From: Amborella trichopoda
Lineage: Eukaryota > Streptophyta > Magnoliopsida > Amborellales > Amborellaceae
Direction of reading: 5' to 3'
DNA length: 64,000 nucleotides
Assembly: GCF_000471905.2 (NCBI RefSeq)
Contig: NW_006499973.1
Span: 1,024,586 to 1,088,585, forward strand
Shown: piece after piece, positions 22,565-34,398 of the stretch
Layout: each line of letters begins with the position of its first letter
Numbering within the stretch: position 1 is the first letter of the stretch
Position numbers and translations under genes: made by a program
Notes under the pieces: generated by a model
Told to the model about the DNA's origin: nothing
Database searches by the model: none
What the model saw: the letters and a program-made list of their open reading frames with translations, nothing else

Positions 22565-24120
22565 TGTTGTATGTCTTTTTTGACGTACTTCCATGAGCCC
22601 TTGTGAATAAGGAGAGAGCCGGTGACAGTTTGGTCAGACAGATTCATAGAACACCTGCAGACCATGATTGTGCTGAAAAATAAAGCTTTCAGCCCAGTGT
22701 CCTAGGTGTGGTACCTTTGGACCACAAAGGACCCATGCACTGTAGCCCTATGATAACTACTACAATAGGGCACCAGACCATTACCATTGTGCTCAGAACA
22801 TCAAAGAACCCCTGAGGACCAAATTTGGGCCCAATCGGACCATTCTAGAATGGTCTACGATTATGTAGCCTCACAGCTCATGGGTTCTACCATAGCGCAG
22901 TGCGGCTTCACCCAACCAGTCCCGGAGATGAGGGCCGTGACAAGGTTTTTTGAAAGTAGCTTCGTCAACCCACGGTGCTTTCCTCAGAAATCAAACGGAG
23001 CTCAAATTTTAACATGTTCTGGATCACGCCAACCTCGTCATTTTGACCTATGGCATTCACTGTGGTGTGACCGGGACAACCATTGCTCTGAGGAGGAAAG
23101 CGACCCTAAAAAGGAAAGAAGAAAACGGGCCCCAGCATATTTCGATTTCGATGAGGCATTGCTTGTTGTCAAGACCATGGATCACGAGAGGATAGATTCA
23201 GGAGAACCATCTCTCACAGGGCTACAGTCTGGTGTACCTTTTGCATCGAATCCCCTGTTCAATGGATTCATGTCCTTAGGATTTCGAGGAGACAAATCTA
23301 GTCGGTTGCCGGAATCCCTTTCTTTGACAACCTCTCAAAACGAAGCAAAGGCACAAATTAGCACCAAATCAAACCAAACTTAGTGCAAAACGATTGCAAC
23401 AACTTCCTCTCTGACTTGCAAGCAGAGCCAGGAGCTAAAACAACGTTGCTCACAGATGCATTGGCAAACAAAGTTTGCAAAAATGGCCGGACATTCACCC
23501 TGGGGAAGAAGGCCACTACAACACAATTTAAGGGCATCAAAATGCTCGCAATCACAAGAAGAACAAGAATATCTTGCTGAAACAGCTGAACAGTTGCTGC
23601 AAGTTGCCAGAACAGCTTAAAAGGTCTTCTCATGGTGGAGCATTCTGCATGTAGGGATGATCTCGTCATTCACGCAAAAGATCGCAAGGGAATTTTGATC
23701 ATTTACACCTAAATTTTGGATTTGTTTTCAAGATTTTTAATTATAATTAAGCTTGTCTTTTGAGCGTTCACCCCGGTTTGGTGAGTCCTCTATATAAGGA
23801 AGCTTACCCCATATGTAAAAAGGACTCTAGACAGAAGACCCCCAGGATTCTTTAGACTCTGGTAACGGGGCACACTTTGAATGAGGTAGAGGCTCTCTTT
23901 TAATTTCCCCATTGAGAGCTCTCGACTAGAATGAAGGCTATTTCTTTCTTGTTGTCTTGTTTCATTCTCTGAGTGCCTAGTCCGTTCTAGAAGAGTGAGA
24001 AAGGGAGGGGTACCCCTGAGTGCGCGGTCCCTTCCCCTTGGGTGTGTGGTCCCGCGGAGACCCCCGATCGTGCAGGACACCTAACCTCTCCCGAGTCGAG
24101 CCATTCCTTTTCTCTCTCTC

Positions 24121-24151
<31 letters not shown>

Positions 24152-24644
24152 TGTCATGCGTGACCCCGTCTGCACTACTGTCCGCGCTAGCCCATGAGTG
24201 CGCGGAAGCTAGCCAACCTGTGGGCCACCACCCTTTGGCTTTCACTCTCCCCCACTGTTCTTCTTTCTTTTTATTAGCTGTCAGCGAAGCCTTCTAAAAG
24301 GGTACTCAGAGAGGTGGGATATCAAAGTCCTATCCCCATAGCATCGAAAGAGTGAGAAGGGAGAGATTGAGATCCTGGGGAGAGTTCCCATCCAAACCAC
24401 GCTGACAAATAGCTTGAGGGCTTCGACATTGCTCTTAGAGGGCCATTCACCTGGGTGTGTCCCCACACCCCTTTCACGGCATAAGAGCGACTCACGCTCT
24501 AGTCACAAAATCTCTCTCACCATCGGTCTCCAATCCGCAAGAAGGAGGTTCCCACGTGCCCGTCACATGCCGGACCTCAGCGGGTTTTCGAGAGAGGGCT
24601 TCCCCTTCCTCACGTTGAGGCAATCTAGGAAACCACTGACATCA
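22565..24644 (+). repeat. 5' LTR of element B
   Basis: Starts TGTTGTATGTC and ends ACTGACATCA. TATA box TATATAAGG at 23791; (CT)n at about 24113-24153. A 198-codon frame at 22787-23383 lies wholly in the LTR and is not preserved in the other three LTR copies, so it is not called. Confidence 0.93.
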
Positions 24645-24646
24645 GC

Positions 24647-24663
24647 TGGCGACTTCACTTGGG
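24647..24663 (+). promoter_or_regulatory. Primer-binding site of element B
   Basis: TGGCGACTTCACTTGGG, two bases after the LTR end. This is the best preserved copy in the A/B/C family. Confidence 0.65.
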
Positions 24664-24734
24664 CACGTCACCCTATCGTTGGCGTGAACTGTCTCCAGGT
24701 GTCAATCTCTCTTATTCCTCTTTCTACTTTTGCT

Positions 24735-25216
24735 ATGGGATCTTCTTAACCTACCTTTCTCCTAGTCAGGGAGTTCTACATCCCCATATTGGCGGCCACT
24801 CCATGGGAGTCTCAGCCATTCGGTCCACCCTCCCTTGCATGCCCTTTGTGCGGCCATGTTGGCTCAGCCATCCCGGGCTTCGTCAGAAAAGATCGGGGCC
24901 TCTTTCGGCACTAAGGGAAAACCACTTAATGCTCATGGCACTGGTGGTACTTCTACCGCCCCCTCACTAAAGCACCCGATTGGTCAGCCATGGGTCTCAT
25001 AGCTGCCCTCGTGTGTCGGCACTTTCTCTCACCCACTTAGTCTTGATGGGGACGTCGCTACTTCAGGTAGCCAAATGGCGACCCCGCCAGTTGTGCAAAA
25101 GGGCGTCGCCAACACTGGCACCCTTGCACACACATCACTCCCTGGTAACCACCATGCTAGTCTATGCGGTTACTCCATCGGACACAGATATGTCTACAAA
25201 CTCCATAGCGGCCTGA
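24735..25216 (+). pseudogene. Remnant of first sense ORF, element B
   Basis: ATGGGATCTTCTTAA lines up with the ORF start of A at 9805 but has a stop at codon five. The following sequence (GGGAGTTCTACATCCCCATA) is still clearly homologous. Confidence 0.6.
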
Positions 25217-26204
25217 CCGCCATAATAATGGATCGGAGCAGGCAGCAGGCTACCTTGGCCCCTCAAACTATTTCGGGTCACCCTCGACTCGGATGTGGTG
25301 CCAGTGGCCTTAAGACTACCTAGCCCCTGACAATGCCACGGATCGGGGTAGCCTAATAGTTGGACCTTAACCAACACGAGACTTCCAAGATCGTCAGAAG
25401 TCCTTTAAGCAAACACACACACACGCCGGGGGACCAACAACCTCACCAGCTAAACGGGCGTACATGACACGAAACCCACCCCACACTACACAAGGGATCG
25501 GCCTCACGGTTATCTGGTATACTAATATGGAGCACGCGTACATGTGCAAGTCCGATGGAATCGTCGCACCCAGGAAAGGGCAGGTGGCTGACCTGCTCAC
25601 TGGCTGCCCTTCTTTCCTCCTGTTAGTCTTCAGTCTTCGCTGCCAATGATAGAACCTCCTCCCTTCGGACCTCTCGATTCTCTATCCAAGCTCATCAGCA
25701 CAGCCTGCTCGTTGATGGAGCAAGTCTATCAAGGAGGAGATCGGACCCACTCCCAAACTAGGAAGGAGGCCTAGCGGAGCCCGCAACTAGAACAGGCTGT
25801 AATAACGAAGCTTTGCTCCCTCATGATCGAGGCAATGACTCCTGCCTCGATCGATCGGCCCTGGACCTTGGATGTAGGTTTACCTAGATGCGATCAGGTT
25901 GTCACCCGTGTCGAATGGCCAGTAGGTACAGCCAGCGCGACGACCATGAGAGCCCCTCGACCCCTGTCCAATGTCGTCTCTTCACTCGCATCGAGCACCC
26001 CACGAGGCTGGTGGCTGCAGAACAAGGGGACAACGCGAAAACAGCCACTCTTGGGACAGGAGTATACAAGGGTTCCTCCAACGAGGAGTTATTGGTAGAC
26101 GAGGCTCCCAAACAACGGGACGAACGATGAGGCAATGTCAGCAAGGCATGGACGTCAAGGCAATGCTAGCAGGGCATGAATGACAACCCTTCTTAGGATG
26201 ATGA

Positions 26205-26405
26205 TTGACAGTCCTGCAACCCAGCAAATGGCCTAACCACACAGAATGGGTCAATCATCCTTACTACTACGCTTTTCACCGAATGCTAGGATACCCTATG
26301 GAAGATTGCTTCCAGCTGAAGGACTACGTCGAAGCACTTGTCCTCTTAGGGTATACTGACCTCGAGGACCTTGGGAAAGCTTTTAGAGTACCTCGCGCCA
26401 AATGA
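26205..26405 (+). pseudogene. Gag zinc-knuckle remnant, element B
   Basis: The frame contains YAFHRMLGYPMEDC, where the first Cys and second His of the C-x2-H-x4-H-x4-C knuckle have become Tyr. The flanking words FQLKDYVEALVLLG and LEDL match A. The knuckle could no longer bind zinc. Confidence 0.7.
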
Positions 26406-26989
26406 ATTGACATGCTCTATAGAGAGTCAGGGAGTGAGGACAAGACCCCCGAGACTGTGTCTCCGCCTTGTTAGTTCCACCCCCCGACCTACCCTGCACG
26501 CCTCAACCCAAGGCAGGTCATTTTTACGAGGGAGTTTGATGTGTCACTACAAGAACCCCTCAACATCTTCCCTACATGGGCGCGAGAATCTAAAATCACG
26601 CACTACCATCAGTCCTAAGGGTGGGACTTTAAGCAAGCCTTACTACAGTCGTGCAGGAACAACTCTTAAACTACCCAAAAAAAATGTGTGACCACGCACT
26701 AGCAAGAGTCCGCGGCCTGCCGGGAAAAGATTTGAGCACCTTCTTGGCAAGCACCTAAATTCTCGCTATTATTATCCCTTCTCAGGAGAAGGTCAGGGCG
26801 AAATTAAAAACTAAAGGCGCAGAAAGAAGCAGGAAGAAAAAGCATCAAAAGCGTCAAATGTAAGGAATAAGAAAGAATGTTGTCTTATTCATATTGACAT
26901 GAGGTTACAAGGTTCTAGTGGGCCAGCAAGGACCATACAAAAAAAAAAAAAAAACAAGAAAATATTAGAAGTGGTTGAGTGCCTCCCGC

Positions 26990-27560
26990 ATCTGTGGCTT
27001 CAAAAGTCGGCTCTCTCCAGGACGGCCCACGCTTCTTCCTCGTTGTGGGAGATTTATGTGGCGGTTGATTCGGACAAGGCGGTCTCCACCATTATGTCTG
27101 AACTTAACTCCCCCAAGCTATGAGTGTTGGTTCCCATCGCTTCCTGAAAGCCTTGTAGTCGAATCCTCAAATCAGCCATGTGAAGCTGTAATCTAGCGAT
27201 CTTGTTCAGCAACTCCCAATCTCCCTCATTATCTCAACCTCCTCCATCGCCAACCGAGCCTGGCCGGAGGCCACCCGCTGCCTCTTCTCCTCATGACCAT
27301 CATAAGAGCTTGCTATGTGACCTACTTTGTCTGCAGGGAGGCCAAGCGCGCCTCGCTGATCTCGTGCATTGAGGTCTCTGTAGAAAAGGCTGCAGCTCCC
27401 CAGTTCGTGAGATTTTGCAGCAGCTCTTGCGCTAGATCAAAAGTCTCTGCATCCAAGCCCACAGCCCATAAACTAATCGTACAAGCCCTGATGCCCTCAC
27501 TCCCTTCTTGGAGGTTAGGAAAAGGGCACTCCTTAAGCCTCGCAAGTCTCGTTTGAAGCT
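26990..27560 (-). pseudogene. Antisense coiled-coil remnant, element B
   Basis: Read on the minus strand, this matches the antisense ORF of A: LKECPFPNLQEG aligns with LKERPLSDLQEG, and SEARLASLQ with HEARLASLR. Stops and a frameshift interrupt the second half. The matching start of the gene would lie beyond the C insertion. Confidence 0.55.
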
Positions 27561-27965
27561 TGTGCCTTGCGGTTCACACCATAAAGCTTGACCCTGGTGA
27601 TGCTAGAAGCGGAGGGCCTGTTGAGGTGAGCGGTGTCACGTCAAGTACCAGTCCCCGAACGTTAAGGCCAAAGGTTCAGAAGGAGCAGCGAGGAATTTTG
27701 CAACAGGCTCATCGGCCTCCCAACGCCTCCCAGTGTCGACCGATGTAGGTGTTGTGGGGGACAAAATGAAGGCCTCTTCAGCAGCAAACCTCACACGCTT
27801 TTCTGCACATAAAGAAAGCGCGAAAGAGGTTAGCTCAAAAGAAAACGACGCAGTAGCCACATGTACTGACCTAAACAACACCGCATTACCTAGCGGAGAG
27901 GGTGGACTGCAGCTAGCCATGGCCCTACTCAAGTACAGCTCCGAGGCGAATGCCAAAAAGGAAGC

Positions 27966-29949
27966 TGATGTTGGTGGTTTCTTGATTTCCCTTGGCGTGC
28001 GGGCGGGGAAGCCCTCTCTCGAACAACCGCAGAGGTCCAGCACATGACGGGTGCGTGGGGACCTCCTACTTGCGGATAGGATGTTGACGGTGAGAGAGAT
28101 TTTGCGACTGGAGCACGAGCTACTCTTATGCCGCTATGCGGGTTTGGGGAGATGCCCAGGCAGATAGCCCACTTAGAACAATAACGCAGCCCTTCGGCTC
28201 TTTGTCAGTGTGGTTTGGATAGGAACCCTCCCCACAATCTCAATCTCTCTCTCTCCTCTCACTCTCTTGATGTAATTGGGATAAGATTTTGATGCCCTAC
28301 CGGGGTTGGCTGGCTTCCACGCATTTGCTAGTAGACGAGGTTTATAGTGCGGACGGGGTAACGCTTGTGGAGATGAAAGAAAGAGGGAGAGAGAAAGGGA
28401 GAGAGAAGGAACAACTCGGCTCGGAGGAGATTGAGAAAGGGAGAGAGAAGGAACAACTCGGCTCAGAGGAGATTGGGTGACCACCCAGGTGACCCGGGGC
28501 GTCCACGGGGTCGCACAATCGGAGTGGGGGAGCCGTGCACTTGGGGGGACCCTTCCTTCTCAAAGTTTTCTCCCTCTTCCCCTCTCTCTTCTCGCAAATG
28601 AATCAGGCACTTAGAAGATGAGACGAGACAATAAGAAAGAAAAAGCCTAGATTCTTCCCAGCCTAGGGGTGGGGTATGTCGAGTGTCCTCTTCTTACAAA
28701 TGGGGAAAGCTTGCTTATATAGAGGATTCACTAAACAGGGGTGAACGCTCAAAAGACAAGCTTAGTTACAATTAAAAATATTAAAAACAAATCAAAAAGT
28801 TAGGAGAAAATGATCGAAATACCCTTGTGATCTTTTGTTGAAACGATGAGATCATCCCTGCATGTAGGGGGCTCCGCCATGCAAGACCTTGGAAGCTGGT
28901 ATGGCTACTTATGGCAACCATTTGGCTGTTTTAGTGAGATATTCTTATTCTTCTTTCCATAGTGAGCATTTTGATGCTCTTCAATCGTGCTGTGGTGGCC
29001 TTTTTCCCTGGGGTGAATGTCCGACCATTTTTGCGAACTTTGTTTGCTAATGCATCTTCGAGCTGCATTGTTTTAACCCTTGGCTCTGCTTGCAAGTCAG
29101 AGAGGAAGTTGTTGCAGTCATTTTGCACCAAGTTTGGTTTGATTTGGTGCTGATTTGCGCCTTTGCTTCGGTTCGAGAGGTTGCTGGAAAGGCGGATTCC
29201 GATGATCGAAAGGATTTGTTTTCTCGGCCTCCTGAGGACTTGCATCCATTGAACAAGGGATTGGATGCAAAAGTTAGACCAGAATGTAGCTCTGTGCGAG
29301 GTGGTCATCCTGAATCTATCCTCACGCTGGTCCGTGGTCCGGACATCAAGCTATGCATCACAGAATCCGAGGATTGCTGAACCCTGTTTTCTTCTTCTTT
29401 CTTTTCCTGCCATTTTCCTCCTCAGAGTAATGCCTGTTCTTGGTCACACCATAGTGAGTCCCATAGGTTAAAATGACCAGGCTGGCGTGATCAAGGACAT
29501 GTCAAAATTTGGGCTCTGTCTGATTCTTGAGGAAAGGGTCGTGGGTTGAAGAAGCCGCTGTCAAAAAACCTTGCCACAGTCCTCATCTCCGGGACTGGTT
29601 GGGGTGAAGTTACATCGCGCTATGGTAGAACTCATGAGTTGTGAGGCTGCATAACCGTAGACCATTCTAGAATGGTCCGATTTGGCCCAAGTTTGGTCCT
29701 CGAGGGTTCTTTGACATTTTGAGCACAATGGCGATTGTCTGGTGCCCTGCTAAAGCCGTTATTACAGGGTTACAGTGCAAGGGTCCTCTTTGGTCCAAGG
29801 GTACCACACCAGGGGACTCGGTTGAAGGCTTAATTTTTCAGCAGAATCATGGCCTGCAAGTGCTGCGTGAACCCGTGAGACCAGACTGTCTCTGGCTCTC
29901 TCTTTATTCACAAGGGCTTATGGAAGTCTGTCAAAAATGACATAGAACA
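27966..29949 (-). repeat. 3' LTR of element C
   Basis: Read on the minus strand it starts TGTTCTATGTCATTTTTGAC and ends ACCAACATCA. The minus-strand TATA box is at 28714-28721. A ~41-bp tandem duplication (AAAGGGAGAGAGAAGGAACA then ACTCGGCTC) lies at about 28397-28480, where other copies have (CT)n. Confidence 0.92.
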
Positions 29950-30001
29950 ACTTGCCCCGCCGAATGTTGCCCTTTGAGAGAAGCGAGAAGTGCAACATTC
30001 G
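29950..30001 (-). promoter_or_regulatory. Polypurine tract and perfect hairpin, element C
   Basis: The complement of ACTTGCCCCGCC gives GGCGGGGCAAGT beside the LTR. CGAATGTTGC (29961-29970) and GCAACATTCG (29992-30001) form a perfect 10-bp stem with a 21-base loop. This is the best preserved example of the family hairpin. Confidence 0.65.
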
Positions 30002-30559
30002 TAAAACTTTAAAAGCGCGGATCCTTTATTCAATCCTTGCCAAGACGAGTTTATTGTCTCTCGATGATATTTTTTTTCTTGATCACCATCACAGCGCGAT
30101 CCTTGAGGGGTAGACCTTGTCTATCTTTTCCCGTGCTAGGGGAGTGACCAAAGTGGGTTCTAGCAGTCCTGTGCCTTGTTGAGGGGCTTGCTTCGGGTCC
30201 CATCAAAATCCTTTTTTTTTGTTTTGAGAGATCGCGTTGATATTTTGCCTTCAGAGGGCTTATGACTTCTCAGACATGAACTTCCAATTTTTTCAGCTAG
30301 TGCCTATGTGTGGTGCGTTATCTCATCTAGCTGGTAAGATTCTATCGTCCCAGTTGACAAGGGCCCTGTGTGTGGAGCGTTATCCCTATCCGAACAGGAA
30401 CTTCAGGAGCAAAAAAGGTACTACTTTGGTGATCGTCCTACTGGTGTGGCTGACGGTTGCTTGGCTCGTCCCGATTGTCCAGGCATGATAGGAGGAAGGT
30501 CTTTTAAAGCGATCCCATTTTTGGGGACTTCACCTTGGATGCATTTTTATTTTTTTTGG

Positions 30560-31500
30560 ATTGGCGGCACCAAGGCTCGGGATGAAAAAAGGTGGCCCGA
30601 AGGCCGAAAAGTTTGTGGCGACACTAAGGCCTGTGATGAAAAAAGGTGGCCCAAAGGCCGAAAAGTTTGTGGCGGCACTAAGGCTCGTAATGAAAAAAGA
30701 GTGGCACCTGAGCACTAAGGCTCTATTGCCAAAAAAAAGGAGGCGTAGGGGCCGGAGATGTTTTTGAAGGCACTGGGGCTGGAATTTTCTGAAGGCACTG
30801 GGGCTGTAGTTTTTTTTGGAAGGCACTGAGGCTGAAATTTTTTGAAAGGCACTAGGGCTAGAGTTTTTTTTTTTAAAAGGCACTGAGGCGGGAATTTTGG
30901 GAAGGTACTGGGGCCAGATTCTTTTTTTTTGGAAGGCATTGGGGCTGTAGTTTTTTTTTTGGAAGGCACTGGGGCCAGAGGTTTTTTTTTAGAAGGCACT
31001 GGGGTCGATATTTTTTTTTTTGAAGGCACTGGGGTTGTAATTTCTGGAAGGCACTGGGGCAGTAGTTTTTTATTTGGAAGGCATTGGGACTGGAATTTTT
31101 GGAAGGCACTGGGGCCGTAATGTTTTTGGAAGGCACTGAGGCAAGAATATTTGGAAGGCACCAGGGCCAGAAGGAGGAAGTTCGGCCCGAAGGCCAGATG
31201 AAGAGAGGTTTGGCCCTAAGATGAAGGCTTGATCCAGGCGCTCTTTACGGGTTTTCACCTGAACCGAGGGGATATGGCACCACAGAAGTGGCTTTCACCA
31301 TATCCCTTACTGGGGCACTTTTACCTATGACTTCAAGGTTACGTCCACCTATTGGTTTCTGCTCTTACTCATGGTGCCCTTTGCAGGTATTCCCCATGTC
31401 TGGATTTTTTTTCTTAGGACTCTCTTACTCATGGCTCCGTGGCCATGCCCGCCTGTCATGTTTACTCATGGCACCCGTTGCGGGTTTTCACTTTGCCCCT
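30560..31500 (-). repeat. Tandem blocks of element C 3' region
   Basis: 54-bp units (GATGAAAAAAGGTGGCCC then GAAGGCCGAAAAG) at 30562-30720. Then about a dozen units of GGAAGGCACTGGGGCC plus a T-run at 30725-31190. Then the TACTCATGGYRCCCGTTGCG then GGTTTTCAC block at 31280-31500. All are reverse counterparts of A 15660-16610. Confidence 0.8.
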
Positions 31501-31799
31501 GTGTTTTTTTTGTTTGTGGGAGATTTTACCCATAGCACACCTTTTGTTTTTGTGCTATGTCCGCCTGAAGCTCTTTTCCTTTTATGGTTGCCATCGTGCC
31601 CGATTTCTTTTTTTTTATCTGGGTGAGAAAGAAGTCATTAGTATAGTGAACCTCGACAGAAGAGTCTTGAGAGAATTGAGAGCGTGGCCCTGCCTCGGAT
31701 TGTTTGTAGTGGCCAGGGATCAAGGCAGGGGGCCTTTCGTCTTGTGGGGCTTGTCTCCAAGCTTAGCTTTGTTGTGACCTAGGCGGTTTGTATTTATGC

Positions 31800-32515
31800 A
31801 GGGTCGATGATGCCTGTGTGCGTGGGAGGTGTTAGATGGTGCCCGTGGTGGTGGAAGGTTGGAGGTACCTGCAGGGAGGTGGAATGGAGATGACACCCAC
31901 GGGGTGATGTAAAGGAGGTACCCGCGGGGGGTGTGAGAGTACTTGTGGGTGGTGTGAGAAAACTACCCGCGAGGGTGTGAGAGGTACCCACGGGGGGTAA
32001 GAGGTACCCAAGAGGGGTGGTGTGAGAGAAGCACTCACAGGGGGTGTGAGAGAAATGACATGCTTGGAGAGGGGCGAATAATGATCACGTGCCCTGAGAG
32101 GGGCGAAGTTGTAGGCGTCGCTCGGATGACAGGGCGCTGCATGCTGGATGGGACCAGCTGGAGAGTGCCATGTGGTGGCGATGCTTTGGCCAAAGCATGG
32201 AATGATGACATGCCCCGAGAGGGGCGATAAATGATGACGTGCCCCGAGAGGGGCAAAGCAGTAGGCGTCGCTCGGCTGATGAGGAGCCTGCATGCTGGAT
32301 GAGACTAGCTGGAGAGTGCCACATGGTGGCGATGCCTTGGCAGAGGAGTGGAATGATGACATGCCCCAAGACGGGCAAGAAATGATGACGTGCCTCGAGA
32401 GGGGCGAAGCGGTAGACGACGCTCGGTTGACGAGGCACCTGCATGCTAGATGAGACCAGCTGGAGAGTGCCACGTGGTGACAATGCCTTGGCGGAAGATC
32501 TGCCTGAGTGATATG
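31800..32515 (-). repeat. GGTACC minisatellite and 150-bp tandem, element C
   Basis: About 31800-32050 is the reverse of the A minisatellite (GAGGTACCCGCGGGGGGTGT). From about 32083 a unit of 150-151 bp (ATGATGACGTGCCCCGAGAG then GGGCGAAG) repeats at 32083, 32231 and 32382, about 2.9 copies. A has only short GCCCC...GGGGCA elements at the equivalent place, so this expansion is specific to C. Confidence 0.85.
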
Positions 32516-32637
32516 TTGATATCGCCAAGTTGGTAGTGTGACGCCGTGGGACTTGGCCGTAATGCTTTGAGAACAACGCCTGGTTGGTGAGGTGTGGGAA
32601 GGCTTTAAATGTTGCAGTCAACAAAGGCACAGTCGTG

Positions 32638-32642
32638 GTGAC
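32638..32642. repeat. Target-site duplication of element D (left)
   Basis: GTGAC, repeated exactly at 52145-52149. Joining the two sides restores the text found uninterrupted in element A near 14505-14560 (ATGTCACCACAACCACTCC). Confidence 0.92.
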
Positions 32643-34355
32643 TGGTTAGATGCCTCGATCTCGCCCTTCGGACCCTTTTGGGCATCAGGCGGCATGCTTC
32701 TAGAGTTTCGGTCGAAGACCAAGGACATTTTGAGATCGCTCTCTTGGGAACCTCGCTCGAAAATGGGGGCAGGTGTTACCAACTAGTGAGAGAGGAATTT
32801 TAAGCTGGGTTCGGGACTTACTCAGGTTGGCTCACGTGGGCACCCTCTTACATCACTAAGAAAGTCCCCCCAGTAATAAAACTGGTTCGGAATGGCCTCC
32901 CTTGACTTGTGTTCTTCTGTTTTCTGCAATCACACACATATATAGCTAAGGTTATAAGACAGGTTGGTCAGACCTCACCTTTTTTCTCTTTGATGAACAT
33001 ACACAAGCATGCGCATTCAAAAAGAAAATTAAGAGAAGAAAGATGGGGGGAGAGAAGAATTTGACAGAGCGGGAGGATCAGAGCGGTGATTAAGCTTGTG
33101 AGTAATTAGCTTGACGTGGTAGAAAAACGAGCTCGATAACTAAGACTAGCTTATAGGATAACTACTAGACATCATTACTAGTACGAACTAACTAGGCACG
33201 ATGGTCAGTCTGTCGTGGCAGTAAAGCGATCCAAGTAATCTTGGCACAACAATATTATGGCTAGAGGACAGGACTACCATGAGAGGCTAACCTCAATCCC
33301 TCTTAGTGGAATGAAGGAGTAGCAAACTGAAATAAGAGAAGAAGGGAACAGAAAGAAGGAGGGAGAAGAAATGAAGAGAAGAGTATGAAAGACGAGAGGA
33401 TAAAGAGAGAGAGAGAGAGAGAAAGAAGATACAATTGATGCTAGTCTTCGCTGACTGTGTTAGAAGAGAAGAGAGAGAAAAAGCAGTCAGCGCTAAGTTT
33501 CACTGACTGTCAGATGAGAAGTGAGATAAAAACAGTTGGCGCTAGGTTTCACCGATCGTGTCAGGGGAAGAGAGAGAAAATGCAGTTGGCGTTAAGCTTT
33601 ACTGACTGAGTCAGGAGAGAAGAGAAGAGAAGAAGAGAACCAATCGGCACCAGGCTTGCACTGGTTGTGATGGGAGAGAAGTAGAAGAGAGATTTAACTG
33701 GCGTTAGACTTCACCAATTGCAACAGAAGAGGGGAGGGAGAAATCTAGTTGGTGCTAAGCTTCATCGATTGTGACAGAAGAGAGGAGAGAGAAAACCAAC
33801 TGACGTTAGGCTTCATCGATTGTGAGAGAAGAGAGAGAAAATCAACTGACGTTAGACTTCACCAATTGTTGAAGAGGAGAGAGTGAGGACCAACGACTAT
33901 TAGGCTTCATCGAATGTGACATAAGAGAGAGAAAATCAATCGACGTAAGTCTTTGTCGATTGTGAAAGAAGAGAGAGAGAAAACCAACTGGCTTTAAGCT
34001 TCATTGATAGTGACAGAAGAGAGAGAACACCAACAGGTGCTAGGATTCGTCGATTGTTACAGAGGAGAAGAGAGAGAAAACCAACTAACGTTAGGCTTCA
34101 TCGATTGTTGACACAAGAAAAGAGCGGATGGAGATAGAGATGAGAAGAAGAGAGAGAAAGAGATAGAGACATGATAAAGAGGAGAGAGAGATAGAGATGA
34201 GACGAAGAGAGGAGAGAGAAAGAGATAGAGATGAGAAGAGAAGAGGGGAGGAGAGAGAAAGAGGTAAAGGAGAGAAAGAGATAAAGATGAGAAGAGGGGA
34301 GGAGAGAGAACGAGGGAGGAGAGAGAAAGTACATGCTTGAAGGGTACCGACCCTT

Positions 34356-34398
<43 letters not shown>

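Larger units (their letters stand above)
22565..27965 (+). mobile_element. Element B: family-1 LTR retrotransposon, interrupted by C
   Basis: Carries a 5' LTR (22565-24644) and an internal region that follows element A in order up to the point equal to A position ~13035. It then stops abruptly at 27965, where the minus-strand 3' LTR end of C begins. Its remaining half, including its 3' LTR, should lie to the right of C, outside this window. The 5' flank is GAGAG, expected again after its missing 3' LTR. All its frames are broken. Confidence 0.85.
27966..32642 (-). mobile_element. Element C, 3' part (minus strand, family 1)
   Basis: The 3' LTR (27966-29949) and about 2.7 kb of internal sequence. 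The latter matches A 14500-17227 in reverse, block by block. It is cut at 32642 by element D: the text runs on from 52150 after removal of D and one GTGAC. Left flank of C: GAAGC (27961-27965). Confidence 0.9.

Noticed and set aside
22030..22665. 211-codon Ser/Leu-rich minus frame
   Set aside because: Translation of (TC)n-rich DNA that also enters the LTR of B.
30729..31161. Frames rich in PSKK/QCLP repeats
   Set aside because: Translation of the GGAAGGCACTGGGGCC plus T-run array.
33400..34110. Array of short hairpins considered as a microRNA cluster
   Set aside because: Stems are only 6-9 bp and eroded; better described as a minisatellite of palindromic units.
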